A stretch of 49,654 nt of DNA. Source: Caldifarciminota bacterium. Lineage in GTDB: Bacteria; Hydrothermota; UBA3073; JACQXS01; JAGMCI01. Position 1 is the stretch's first letter. Each line of letters begins with the position of its first letter. Shown here piece by piece: positions 17,769 to 25,543 of this stretch. A program made the translations under genes and the position numbers. Location: assembly GCA_023129325.1 (NCBI GenBank), contig JAGMCI010000020.1:1-49654 (forward strand), written 5' to 3'. The notes below the pieces were generated by a model. It ran no database searches, had not been told where the DNA came from, and saw nothing but the letters and a program-made list of their open reading frames with translations.

Positions 17769-17797
17769 ATTTTAATAGTTAGTAGAGATTTTGTCAA
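17769..17797 (-). promoter_or_regulatory. Promoter for the protease-methyltransferase operon
   Basis: TTGACA (17792-17797), a 17-nt spacer and TAAAAT (17769-17774) read leftward. It gives a leader of about 100 nt with the hairpins and Shine-Dalgarno described for that gene. Confidence 0.75.
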
Positions 17798-18158
17798 GCA
17801 AAAATAACCACGAATTATACGAATTAATCGAACTTGTTTTTTAACAGTGATTGGAAGAGTCCCGATTATATCGGGATAAGAGATAAAAATGTAGGGGCAA
17901 ACCCATGTGTTTGCCCAAGAGGAAAAATCTCTTTCAATCTCTTTAAATCCCTGTAAATATAAACCATAACTTAAAGTTTAGCCTCGAATTTGAATTACTC
18001 TGTGCCCTCTTTGTCATCTCTGTGCTCTCCCGACCCGTTCCGTGTCGGGACGGGTCTGTGGTTTCATTATTTCTTGTTTCGTGTTTTCCAAATTTCGTGA
18101 TTTCGTGATAATCTTCTCAAAGGCGTTTATACTTCCATTATGATATTAAGGAAAATAG
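17798..18158. repeat. Divergent intergenic region filled with repeat phrases
   Basis: No gene is seen. The region holds ATTCGTG/ATTATACG phrases, the palindrome TCCCGATTATATCGGGA (about 17857-17873), a hairpin GGGCAAAC…GTTTGCCC (about 17895-17916), CTCTGTG phrases, and a hairpin with arms GACCCGT/ACGGGTC (about 18032-18056). Confidence 0.6.
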
Positions 18159-18186
18159 TTGACAATAAGAAAAAAGGAAATATAAT
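18159..18186 (+). promoter_or_regulatory. Consensus promoter for the dipeptide epimerase, near-leaderless
   Basis: TTGACA (18159-18164), 16 nt, TATAAT (18181-18186), then 8 nt and ATG 18195. Both hexamers are perfect consensus. There is no Shine-Dalgarno between the expected start of transcription and the ATG. Confidence 0.85.
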
Positions 18187-18194
18187 TATATAAA

Positions 18195-19274
18195 ATGAAG
18201 ATTGTAAAATTAATTGCTAAACCAATAACTTTGCCTTTAAAACAGCCTTTTAAGATTGCACTTGGAACTCAGGAAGAATACAATGGTGTAATCCTTAAAA
18301 TTGAAACAGATAAAGGAATAACTGGATTTGGTGAGGCATCTCCGTCAGCAAGAATAACCGGCGAAACCACAGGAACTGTCATTGATGTTATAGAGAATAA
18401 AATAATGCCTGTAATAATAGGCGAAAATCCACTCCTCATAGAAAAAATAATGGACGAAATTGAATCCACAATTTTATATAACTCAAGTGCTAAATGTGCA
18501 GTTGATATTGCTTTATACGATATACTTGGCAAATATACACACCTCCCTTTAAAAACTCTCCTTGGTGGATTCAAAGAAAAAATAATTACCTCAATTACTA
18601 TTGGCATGAAATCCATTAAAGCTACTGTAAAAGAAGCAAGGGGGCTTATAAATGAGGGGGTTAAAGTCTTGAAAGTCAAAATAGGCGAGAACCCAATCAA
18701 AGATGTAGAAAAAATAAGAACCTTAAGAAAAGAAATTGGCAAAATAAAGCTAAGGGTAGATGCCAATCAGGGCTATAATGTGAAAGAAGCGATATGGGTA
18801 TTGAAAAAGATTGAGCCTTATGAAATAGAATTCATAGAACAGCCAGTAGCCTGGTGGAACATTCAAGGCTTAAAAACAGTAAAAGACAATGTGGACATTC
18901 CGGTAATGGCAGATGAAAGTCTTCATTCAAAAGAAGATGCTATAAATTTAATACGGCAAAATGCTTGCGATAGCTTTAATATAAAACTTATGAAATCAGG
19001 TGGTATTCATAATGCGATAAAAATTGCACGAATTGCTGAAGGAGCTGGAATTCCTTGTATGCTTGGCTGTATGAGTGAAACAAAGATTAGTGTGACAGCC
19101 GCAACTCATTTAGCACTGGCACTAAAAAATATAAAATATGCCGATTTAGATGGTCACCTGATGTTGAAAAAGGATATAGTAAAAGGTGGTGTAATAACCA
19201 AAAATGGCGAAAACAAAGTAACTAATCAAGAAGGATTGGGAGTCCAATTAAACAGTAAACTATTTAAAACCTGA
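18195..19274 (+). CDS. Dipeptide epimerase, enolase superfamily (L-Ala-D/L-Glu epimerase type)
   Basis: The 359-residue enzyme has the muconate-lactonizing subgroup layout: a capping domain (residues 1-120) and a barrel with the catalytic KxK (VLKVKIG), metal ligands in RVDANQGY, EFIEQPV and MADES, and the second lysine in FNIKLMKSGG. MLGCMSETKIS closes the barrel. This subgroup epimerises dipeptides such as L-Ala-D-Glu released from murein, so recycling of cell-wall peptides is the likely role; the exact dipeptide cannot be read from sequence. It is a single-gene unit with its own consensus promoter. Confidence 0.88.
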   Translation: MKIVKLIAKPITLPLKQPFKIALGTQEEYNGVILKIETDKGITGFGEASPSARITGETTGTVIDVIENKIMPVIIGENPLLIEKIMDEIESTILYNSSAKCAVDIALYDILGKYTHLPLKTLLGGFKEKIITSITIGMKSIKATVKEARGLINEGVKVLKVKIGENPIKDVEKIRTLRKEIGKIKLRVDANQGYNVKEAIWVLKKIEPYEIEFIEQPVAWWNIQGLKTVKDNVDIPVMADESLHSKEDAINLIRQNACDSFNIKLMKSGGIHNAIKIARIAEGAGIPCMLGCMSETKISVTAATHLALALKNIKYADLDGHLMLKKDIVKGGVITKNGENKVTNQEGLGVQLNSKLFKT

Positions 19275-19586
19275 GTAATACTATTTAACCACAGAGGACA
19301 CAGAGTTGCACCAGACGTTGATTCACACAGGTTAGAATGTAGGCACGATTTTAAATCGTGCAAAGCTTAAAATCCCTATAAATTAAAAACAAAGAGCCCC
19401 AGAGTCACCCCCCAGGACTCATTCATCCGTGTCCTTTTGGAGTGCAACGACGGTGTCGTTGCAACACCTTCCCGTGTGGCTCCGTGTTCTTATTTATCTG
19501 TGTCCTTCCGCTTGCCCCGAAATGGTATCGGGTATCCCTATTTATCCGTGTCCCTCTGTATCTACATCGGTGTCTTTCAGTGTTTC
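19275..19586. repeat. Convergent intergenic region, repeats only
   Basis: This 312-nt gap holds the CCACAGAGGACACAGAG phrase, a GCACGATT…AATCGTGC palindrome (19343-19361), a GGAGTGCAAC…GTTGCA hairpin (about 19439-19464) related to the murC leader repeat, and TCCGTGTCC phrases. No gene is seen. Confidence 0.65.
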
Positions 19587-21479
19587 TTATCTCAGTAATA
19601 TCAGTTTCTTCGTATCTTTAAACTGTTCAGTCTCTAAACGATAAAAATAGATTCCTGGTGCTACCTTCTGCCCAGAATCATCTCTGCCATTCCAGGTAAC
19701 AGTATGATGCCCCGCAGCAACTGTTCCAGCCATTAGGGTTCGAACCTTTTTACCCGTAAGGTCATATATCTTAAGTCTCGCACGAGCTTCTTTAGGAGTT
19801 CCAAATGGAATTGTCGTCACAGAACGAACTGGATTAGGAGAATTCTGTGAGAGATAAAATACCTTCGGAACAGGGACGAATAGTTCCTCAACTCCTACTT
19901 TGTTAAAGTAAGCCGTAATCGTCCTGTCTGAACTGCCAACTGTTATCGTATGTGTCTCTGCGCCCCCGTCACTCCAGTGGTCAAAATAATAATGATATGG
20001 AGCTTCATACTGATATGGTGCGGAAATCTCATGGGTGCCACCAACTTCCCAGTTAAAACTCTTATCTGTGCTATACCATGTTCCGTCAATTTTTACCTTT
20101 GGAGGATTCGTGTTCGGGCTGGTCTTGAATGTATAGGTAACTATTTTGTTAAAGTATGCTGTAAAGGTCTTATCGGATGAACCTACTGTGATATTATGTG
20201 TCTGTGCACCTCCATCGCTCCAGTGGTCATAGTAATAAGGAGCCTGATCTGGGGCTGAAATCTGATGTGTACTTCCAACTTCCCATTGAAAACTCTTGTC
20301 TGTGTCATACCATGTTCCGTCAATCTTTACCTTTGGAGGGTTCGTGTTCGGGCTGGTCTTGAATGTATAGGTAACCGTAGGTTGCGTTACTGTTGGCCCA
20401 GGGTACCATGCCGTACCAGTTCCTCCATCGTAGTATTCTTCAAAATAGAACCTGTACTGATATGTGCCTATCTCATAGAGACTTCTTTGATAAGTATACC
20501 ACGCATTAGACCCAGAACCAGACATATCGTAATCATGCACGTCTCCATCAGGATCCTTGATATAAACTTCTTTTATTGTGGGATTCTCACCTTCTGGGTC
20601 ATAGTAATGTATCTTCCAAGTGAAGTTAGTTCCAGGATATCCTGAGTCAGGGGTTACAGAGGGATAATCAAGATAAGGTGAAGAACCATTATATTTGAAC
20701 ACACACTTGACCCATTTAATCCAAGAGCAGTCTGCATTAGTAGCATGTAATCTAAAACGAATACGATGAGGAAGGCTCCAGTCAACAAACTTGTAGGCAG
20801 GTGGAGTTTCGTCAGGGTAAAATCCTTCAGCATATTCTTTTTCCGTCGCACCTGTAGCCCAAATATACCAAGCGTTAGTGTAAAAATTCCAAACTTTGAA
20901 ATCAGGTCCATTATAACCTGTATCTTTCCCATAAAAAGAGATAACCATCTCTGTAACATAGCGATTCCCATATACAGTGGGAGGTTTAAAAACCCATTCA
21001 GCCCATCCTGATGGCCAACCATAACTTAAAACGACACCGTTTGTATATCCTCCATGGTCACTTGAGGGTTGCACATCTCCATCTTCTGAGTCATAATCGA
21101 TACCATTCCGCTGCTTAGTCCATACATGATAATACCACTTCTCCTCTTCAGGTAAGGTTTTTTCTTTAGAAAAGGGAGTTTCTATGTATTCCGTCGACTG
21201 TTCCGATTTTATGATTTTCATACTATAACCTTTTTGTTGTAAGTAGACGTATTCTTCAACTGGGACACAAACAACATATTTCTCTGGATACTTTACCTGT
21301 TTCTCAGCAGGAAGGTATCTTACCCCCTCTTCTTTAAGTTCTTCAATTTCAGAAGTACTTTGGATAGTAACTTCCACTTCATAGAATTCTCCTACATACT
21401 TGAGCCCGAAGCTATTAGAAGCTGTGAAACAACAGAGACATACAATACTTCCTATTAAAAATATCCCTATTCTTTTCAT
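19587..21479 (-). CDS. Secreted protein with duplicated beta domain and FlgD-like C-terminal domain
   Basis: ATG 21479 is chosen over the TTG at 21494 because AAAGGAG lies 6-7 nt before it. A signal peptide (MKRIGIFLIGSIVCLCC) precedes a beta-rich region. Two adjacent units of about 75 residues are close to identical (both begin YTFKTSPNTNPPKVKIDGTW and end with TVGSSD…TAYFNK), a recent internal duplication; they resemble the InlB-type surface repeats. Residues about 540-630 carry LSQNSPNPVRSVTTIPF, LKIYDLTGKKVR and APGIYFYRLETEQF, the FlgD-like sorting module. A surface location is likely; no enzymatic motif is recognised. Confidence 0.8.
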   Translation of the reverse strand: MKRIGIFLIGSIVCLCCFTASNSFGLKYVGEFYEVEVTIQSTSEIEELKEEGVRYLPAEKQVKYPEKYVVCVPVEEYVYLQQKGYSMKIIKSEQSTEYIETPFSKEKTLPEEEKWYYHVWTKQRNGIDYDSEDGDVQPSSDHGGYTNGVVLSYGWPSGWAEWVFKPPTVYGNRYVTEMVISFYGKDTGYNGPDFKVWNFYTNAWYIWATGATEKEYAEGFYPDETPPAYKFVDWSLPHRIRFRLHATNADCSWIKWVKCVFKYNGSSPYLDYPSVTPDSGYPGTNFTWKIHYYDPEGENPTIKEVYIKDPDGDVHDYDMSGSGSNAWYTYQRSLYEIGTYQYRFYFEEYYDGGTGTAWYPGPTVTQPTVTYTFKTSPNTNPPKVKIDGTWYDTDKSFQWEVGSTHQISAPDQAPYYYDHWSDGGAQTHNITVGSSDKTFTAYFNKIVTYTFKTSPNTNPPKVKIDGTWYSTDKSFNWEVGGTHEISAPYQYEAPYHYYFDHWSDGGAETHTITVGSSDRTITAYFNKVGVEELFVPVPKVFYLSQNSPNPVRSVTTIPFGTPKEARARLKIYDLTGKKVRTLMAGTVAAGHHTVTWNGRDDSGQKVAPGIYFYRLETEQFKDTKKLILLR

Positions 21480-21570
21480 TCTTTCTCCTTTCAAGCCCTA
21501 CGGCTTAGTTAAAGTTTAAAAATTACAAAAACATCTACAACCCTATACTGAGATATTTTTATACTCCGCC

Positions 21571-21609
21571 TCAGTTATACGGAGTTTCCTTTAAAATTTC
21601 TCTTGTCAC
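21571..21609 (-). CDS. Possible 12-codon leader peptide with strong ribosome-binding site
   Basis: An excellent Shine-Dalgarno (AAAGGAGGTG, 21616-21625) is followed by GTG 21609 and 12 codons (reading MTREILKETPYN if GTG starts) before TGA. An overlapping ATG gives only ATG-TGA. It ends in an inverted repeat (ACTCCG…CGGAGT, about 21563-21586). It may be a leader peptide, or a displaced site left by rearrangement. Confidence 0.3.
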   Translation of the reverse strand: MTREILKETPYN

Positions 21610-21667
21610 ATCTTGCACCTCCTTTATTAGAGCCAGAATTACACCTTTTTGTTGTTTTCAGATTATA

Positions 21668-21697
21668 GAAAAACAAAAAGGGGCACTCACATTGCCC
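21668..21697 (-). terminator. Intrinsic terminator
   Basis: On the minus strand GGGCA-loop-TGCCC (21681-21697) is followed by CTTTTTGTTTTT (21668-21680). This is the clearest stem-plus-U-tract in the window, and it ends a transcript that contains no protein-coding gene. Confidence 0.8.
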
Positions 21698-21842
21698 AGT
21701 CACGAAATAAAAAATCCCATGACTACCTTACCACAGACTTAAGAGCAATAGAGCACCCCGAATTAACGGGGCAACTCACTTGGCTGTGGTAAGGTTTTAA
21801 GCAAGCGAATTGCTTAATTAGATTTCAAAGAACTAAGTTAAC
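21670..21842 (-). ncRNA. Unidentified structured RNA, about 170 nt
   Basis: The RNA is bounded by a strong promoter (21849-21876) and an intrinsic terminator (21668-21697). From its 5' end it folds into a hairpin TTAAGCAA/TTGCTTAA, then an 11-bp perfect stem CCTTACCACAG/CTGTGGTAAGG (21784-21794 with 21726-21736) that encloses a CCCCG/CGGGG hairpin (21756-21771), then AGTCA/TGACT, then the terminator. Length and layout would suit a regulatory RNA or an attenuating riboswitch ahead of the secreted-protein gene at 19587-21479. I compared it by eye with 6S, SRP, tmRNA, RNase P and common riboswitch cores and found no match. Confidence 0.55.
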
Positions 21843-21848
21843 AATTTA

Positions 21849-21876
21849 AATATACTAAATTCTTCTTATTTGTCAA
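21849..21876 (-). promoter_or_regulatory. Promoter of the structured RNA
   Basis: TTGACA (21871-21876), a 16-nt spacer and TATATT (21849-21854) read leftward into the RNA. The nearest protein start lies about 360 nt downstream, past a terminator. Confidence 0.75.
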
Positions 21877-21959
21877 GGATTTTTTTGAATCATTTATTGG
21901 TTCAAAAACAGAGTTTGTATCAAGGCTTTAGTCTGTAGTCTTTGGTCTTGTGTCTTAAC

Positions 21960-22364
21960 TCACCAGGTTATTCCATCCACTTCTTTTTTACCTGTCATCC
22001 GTATCATTACTTTATTAGGCACACAAATTATTGTTTCGTTAGGGTTTTTGATAAAACCTTGATGCATACATATCTTGAGTGGACAGGGAGAATGTAACAT
22101 CCTTACTTTGCCACCGTCTATCTCTATGATTGAATAACCAAGTGGTCCTTTGACTTTCACCTTTTTGGGCTCATTTAAAGGGAGTTCGTAAACATCTTTC
22201 CCATCTATAGAAATTATACAATATTTAGCTTTAGTATGAATTGATTTTAAGGCAATTCCTGAAGCTACAGATGCAAGGAGTAAACAAACAATTAATATTT
22301 TGTCTCCAGGTGTAAGAAATTTAATTAAAGTATGAAATCTACCTTTCTCCCGCATTTTTTGCAT
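21960..22364 (-). CDS. NusG domain II-containing membrane-anchored protein
   Basis: The 134-residue protein has one membrane helix (residues about 20-42, ILIVCLLLASVASGIAL) and an extracytoplasmic domain of the NusG-II type, with the conserved SPCPLKICMHQGFI and ICVPNKVMIRM. The paired cysteines CPLKIC are a hallmark of the family; the function is unknown. ATG 22364 has GAGGA six nt upstream and lies inside the 3' end of the radical SAM gene (40-nt overlap), so the two are translationally coupled. Confidence 0.85.
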   Translation of the reverse strand: MQKMREKGRFHTLIKFLTPGDKILIVCLLLASVASGIALKSIHTKAKYCIISIDGKDVYELPLNEPKKVKVKGPLGYSIIEIDGGKVRMLHSPCPLKICMHQGFIKNPNETIICVPNKVMIRMTGKKEVDGITW

Positions 22365-23308
22365 TTCTTATCCTCAATACCTGAAGGATTGGCATAAAAA
22401 TACGACCTATCTACTAATAGATTACTACATTCAGGGCAATAAGTGTCTGATGCCCCTTCAAGCCATACATTGCCCACATATACATAATTTAGCTTTTCTT
22501 TAGCAAGTTCCCAGGCAAATTTAAGTGTCTCAACTGGAGTTGGTGGGACAGTAAATTTATAATGAGGAAAATATCTTGAAAAGTGAAGTGGGGTATTAAC
22601 TCCAAGTTTTGCCACAAAATCTATGAGCTTTGAAATTAATTCTTTTGAATCATTATAACCTGGAATAATAAGATTTGTCAATTCTATCCATATATGTTGT
22701 CTGCTAATTTTTATAGTATTTAATACTGTTTTAAGGTCACCGTGCACTACTTTTTTATAAAACCCTTCATCCATTGATTTAAGGTCAATATTTGCCGCAT
22801 CCATATAAGGTAAGAGTTCGAGGAGTGGCTTTTCATCTATCATTCCATTTGTTACCAATATATTTTTGATTCCCTGCTTATGAGCTAATTTCCCCGCATC
22901 AATAAGATATTCATACCAGGTAAGCGGTTCTGTATAAGTATAAGCAATGCCCAATGACTTCTTTTTAATAGCTAAATCCACAAGCTCCTCTGGTGAAATA
23001 TATTGGGTATAAGTCTTTGATTGTGAGATTTCAGCGTTCTGGCAAAATGGGCAATCAAAATTACAGGAATTTGGAGCAACGGATAAGATAAGAGCCCCTG
23101 GATGAAAATGATAAAGAGGTTTTTTCTCAATGGGGTCCATTGCAAGAGATACACATTCACCATAATTTATAGCATATAAAGTTCCATTTGTATTTTTCCT
23201 TGCTTTACAAATACTGATTTTGCCTAGCAAAATCACACAGTGATGAGGACAAAGCAGGCACTCTACTTTGCCATTACTCAGTTTTTTATACCATTTAGCC
23301 TCATACAT
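22325..23308 (-). CDS. amrS: AmmeMemoRadiSam-type radical SAM enzyme (AmrS-like)
   Basis: The 327-residue protein has CLLCPHHC near the N-terminus, ICKARKN, then the radical-SAM cluster motif CNFDCPFCQN. YTYTEPLTWYEY, NGMIDEKPLLELLPYMDAANIDLKS and HFSRYFPHYKF match the AmmeMemoRadiSam radical SAM enzymes. The C-terminus adds a zinc-ribbon-like pair (CPECSNLL, CKKCGRK). The family's reaction is unproven; it usually occurs with AMMECR1 and MEMO proteins, which are not in this window. The start overlaps the mnmG stop by 8 nt and its end overlaps the NusG-II gene. Confidence 0.9.
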   Translation of the reverse strand: MYEAKWYKKLSNGKVECLLCPHHCVILLGKISICKARKNTNGTLYAINYGECVSLAMDPIEKKPLYHFHPGALILSVAPNSCNFDCPFCQNAEISQSKTYTQYISPEELVDLAIKKKSLGIAYTYTEPLTWYEYLIDAGKLAHKQGIKNILVTNGMIDEKPLLELLPYMDAANIDLKSMDEGFYKKVVHGDLKTVLNTIKISRQHIWIELTNLIIPGYNDSKELISKLIDFVAKLGVNTPLHFSRYFPHYKFTVPPTPVETLKFAWELAKEKLNYVYVGNVWLEGASDTYCPECSNLLVDRSYFYANPSGIEDKKCKKCGRKVDFIL

Positions 23309-25238
23309 GATTTTTTAAAGCTACAATCAAACAAGTCAAGTCTGATGAACGAACACCCGGAATACGATTTGCCTGCCCTAAAGTTAATGGGCGGGTTTGA
23401 GAAAGCTTTTCGCGAGCTTCACGAGAAAGCCCTTTAATAGTTGAATAATTAAATGCGTCAGGAATTTTATAATCTTCAAGTTTCTTCATGCGCTTAACGA
23501 GTTGATACTCTCTTTTTATATAACCATCATACTTTGCTTGAATTTCAATCTTATTTTCAATTTCTGGATTTAAAGAGCCAGCTAAAGGTTCAATCATTGA
23601 ATAATTTATCTCTGGACGCTTTAAAATTTGAAAAAGAGAAACAGGATAAGTAATTGGAGCTGAATGATGGGCTTTTAATATAGAGTTTATTTCATTAGGA
23701 GTCACTCTTCTTGTTTTGAGTTCCTTTAGTTTTAAATTGACATTAGCCATCATTTCATTAACTTTATTATAATCTTTCTTATTTACAATTCCAAATTTAG
23801 CCCCATATTTCATAAGTCGCTCACAAGCATTATCCTGACGCAATATAAGCCGATGTTCTACACGAGAAGTAAACATTCTATAAGGTTCACGGATTGGCTT
23901 TGTGACAAGGTCATCAATAAGAACACCAATATAAGCTTCTTGGCGGGATAAAATAAATGGAGATTTCTTTTTAACTTTTAAACTTGCCTGCCTTGCCGTC
24001 TCCGTCCCGCTTCGCTTGTCGGAGCGGGGCAGGCAGGCATTTATTCCAGCAACCATCCCTTGAGCTGCTGCTTCTTCATATCCGGAAGTGCCAAGGAGCT
24101 GACCAGCAAAATAAAGATTTTTGACAAGCTTTGTCTCAAGTGTTGGATAAACTTGATTTGGATAAGCAAAATCATACTCAATTCCATAACCCGGTCTTAT
24201 AATTTCAACTTTTTCAAGGCCTGGAATTGTATGTAAAAGAGAAATTTGCACATCCTCAGGAAGCGAAGTTGCTAACCCATTTAAATAACACTCATTAGTA
24301 TCAAGCCCATCGGGCTCTATAAATACCTGGTGACTTGACTTTTCTTTAAATTTTACATATTTATCTTCAATTGACGGGCAATATCTGGGCCCTATACCTT
24401 TTATTATACCTTTAGGACTGAATAATGGAGAGCGGTCAAGATTTTTTAGGATTATTTCTTGAGTCTTACGATTTGTATGAGTGATATAACAAGGAACTTT
24501 TGGAGGATTAAATCCGCCAGCTAACCTCTGACTTCTGATTTCTGATTTCTGATGAGTCCTATATGAAAAATGAGCTGGCTCTTTATCTGGCTCTTGGGGA
24601 ATAAGTTTTGAAAAATCAATTGTATTCTTATCAACTCTTGGTGAAGTCCCTGTTTTAAGTCTACCCAATTTGAAGCCTAACTTCTTCAAGGAATCTGATA
24701 AATCTTTTGAAGGTAGTTCGCCCATCCTTCCTGATGGATAATGCTTTAGCCCAATATGAATAAGCCCATTAAGGAATGTGCCTGTCGTGAGAATTATTGC
24801 AGAACCAAAATATTCCATCCCTGTGCGGGTACAGATGCCTTTTGCTTTGTTATTTTTAACAATAATTTCTGCAACTTCTGCTTGCTTTAAAATAAGATTC
24901 TTTTGGTTCCTGAGTATATTTTGCATAAATTCACGATACTTCTTTCTATCTACTTGAGTTCTAAGAGACCAAACAGCAGGACCTTTTTTAGTATTTAGCA
25001 TTCTAAATCCTATACCAGTCTGGTCAGTAGCATATCCAATCTCACCTCCAAGAGCATCAACTTCAAAAATAAGTTGTGATTTTCCAAGCCCACCCATTGA
25101 AGGGTTACATGACATCTGCCCAATAGTATCAAGATTTAAAGTTAAAAACAAAGTATTAAGTCCCATTCTTGATGCCACAAGGGCTGCTTCACAACCCGCA
25201 TGTCCCCCTCCAACAACAATACAATCAAAATTAGTCAT
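23301..25238 (-). CDS. mnmG: tRNA uridine 5-carboxymethylaminomethyl modification enzyme MnmG (GidA)
   Basis: MnmG, with MnmE, installs the cmnm5 group on wobble uridines. The FAD-binding VVGGGHAGCEAALVASRMG, NPSMGGLGKSQLIFEVDALGG, PSGRMGELPSK, GLKTGTSPRVD-like RLKTGTSPRVDK, GPRYCPSIEDK, TSGYEEAAAQGMVAGINA and EAYIGVLIDDLVTK are present, and the length of 645 is slightly above usual. Two repeat-derived insertions explain the excess. One is an AGAAGTC microsatellite at 24526-24555 (residues about 228-238, HQKSEIRSQR). The other is a 52-bp palindromic element at 23986-24037 (residues about 401-418, [17 protein letters not shown]) placed between GINA and the SPFILSRQEAYIG segment. Both are in frame and avoid catalytic motifs. 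Confidence 0.96.
   Translation of the reverse strand: MTNFDCIVVGGGHAGCEAALVASRMGLNTLFLTLNLDTIGQMSCNPSMGGLGKSQLIFEVDALGGEIGYATDQTGIGFRMLNTKKGPAVWSLRTQVDRKKYREFMQNILRNQKNLILKQAEVAEIIVKNNKAKGICTRTGMEYFGSAIILTTGTFLNGLIHIGLKHYPSGRMGELPSKDLSDSLKKLGFKLGRLKTGTSPRVDKNTIDFSKLIPQEPDKEPAHFSYRTHQKSEIRSQRLAGGFNPPKVPCYITHTNRKTQEIILKNLDRSPLFSPKGIIKGIGPRYCPSIEDKYVKFKEKSSHQVFIEPDGLDTNECYLNGLATSLPEDVQISLLHTIPGLEKVEIIRPGYGIEYDFAYPNQVYPTLETKLVKNLYFAGQLLGTSGYEEAAAQGMVAGINACLPRSDKRSGTETARQASLKVKKKSPFILSRQEAYIGVLIDDLVTKPIREPYRMFTSRVEHRLILRQDNACERLMKYGAKFGIVNKKDYNKVNEMMANVNLKLKELKTRRVTPNEINSILKAHHSAPITYPVSLFQILKRPEINYSMIEPLAGSLNPEIENKIEIQAKYDGYIKREYQLVKRMKKLEDYKIPDAFNYSTIKGLSREAREKLSQTRPLTLGQANRIPGVRSSDLTCLIVALKNHV
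23986..24037. repeat. Palindromic element, family A, copy 2 (in-frame in mnmG)
   Basis: It matches copy 1 (9123-9174) at 51 of 52 bases. In mnmG it is read from the opposite strand and yields [15 protein letters not shown], unrelated to the peptide made from copy 1. Confidence 0.93.
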
Positions 25239-25440
25239 CTAAGTAAAATTACAATCGCGAATACCACGAATATTTGTTATGTAGTTATGCCCCGCCTGCC
25301 ATAGCCTCACTGAAGCTCCGGCGAAGCGGGTGTGCGGCGGGCAGGCGTGTTGCGGTGCCGCAGTTAATTCGTCAACTGACGGAAAAACTGCACCACAGCA
25401 GAACAGCAACACATTTTAATATTTTATTTTTGCATTTATT
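25239..25440. repeat. Palindrome-filled leader of mnmG
   Basis: The roughly 200 nt between the promoter and mnmG contain a family-A-like element (about 25289-25346, arms CCCGCCTGCC/GGCGGGCAGG), a GTTGCGGTGCCGCAGT phrase, GTCAACTGAC, and a second CAGTTTTT…GTTGC-like copy. The GTTGCGGTGCCGC phrase recurs in the ftsZ N-terminal region (46497-46530). I see no convincing gene. Confidence 0.6.
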
Positions 25441-25469
25441 ATAATATACCCATTTTCCCAATTTGTCAA
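25441..25469 (-). promoter_or_regulatory. Promoter for mnmG-amrS-NusG-II
   Basis: TTGACA (25464-25469), a 17-nt spacer and TATTAT (25441-25446) read leftward. An ATG lies 5 nt after the -10 box but opens only a 3-codon frame, as if a leaderless start had been displaced. The spacer (AATTGGGAAAATGGG) is strikingly like that of the ROK kinase promoter at 26513-26540. Confidence 0.65.
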
Positions 25470-25543
25470 GCTGTAAACAAAAAACTTCTTGTGAAATATA
25501 AACCATCCCGATAAATCGGGATAAAAATCTGTGTAATCTGTGG

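Noticed and set aside
18269-18766. 165-codon minus-strand frame within the dipeptide epimerase
   Set aside because: The plus-strand frame has full enolase-superfamily motifs; the opposite frame has none.
21670-21842. 6S RNA, SRP RNA or a known riboswitch
   Set aside because: The overall fold is a series of separate hairpins, without the single long rod and central bubble of 6S, the SRP tetraloop region, or any riboswitch core I could recognise by eye.
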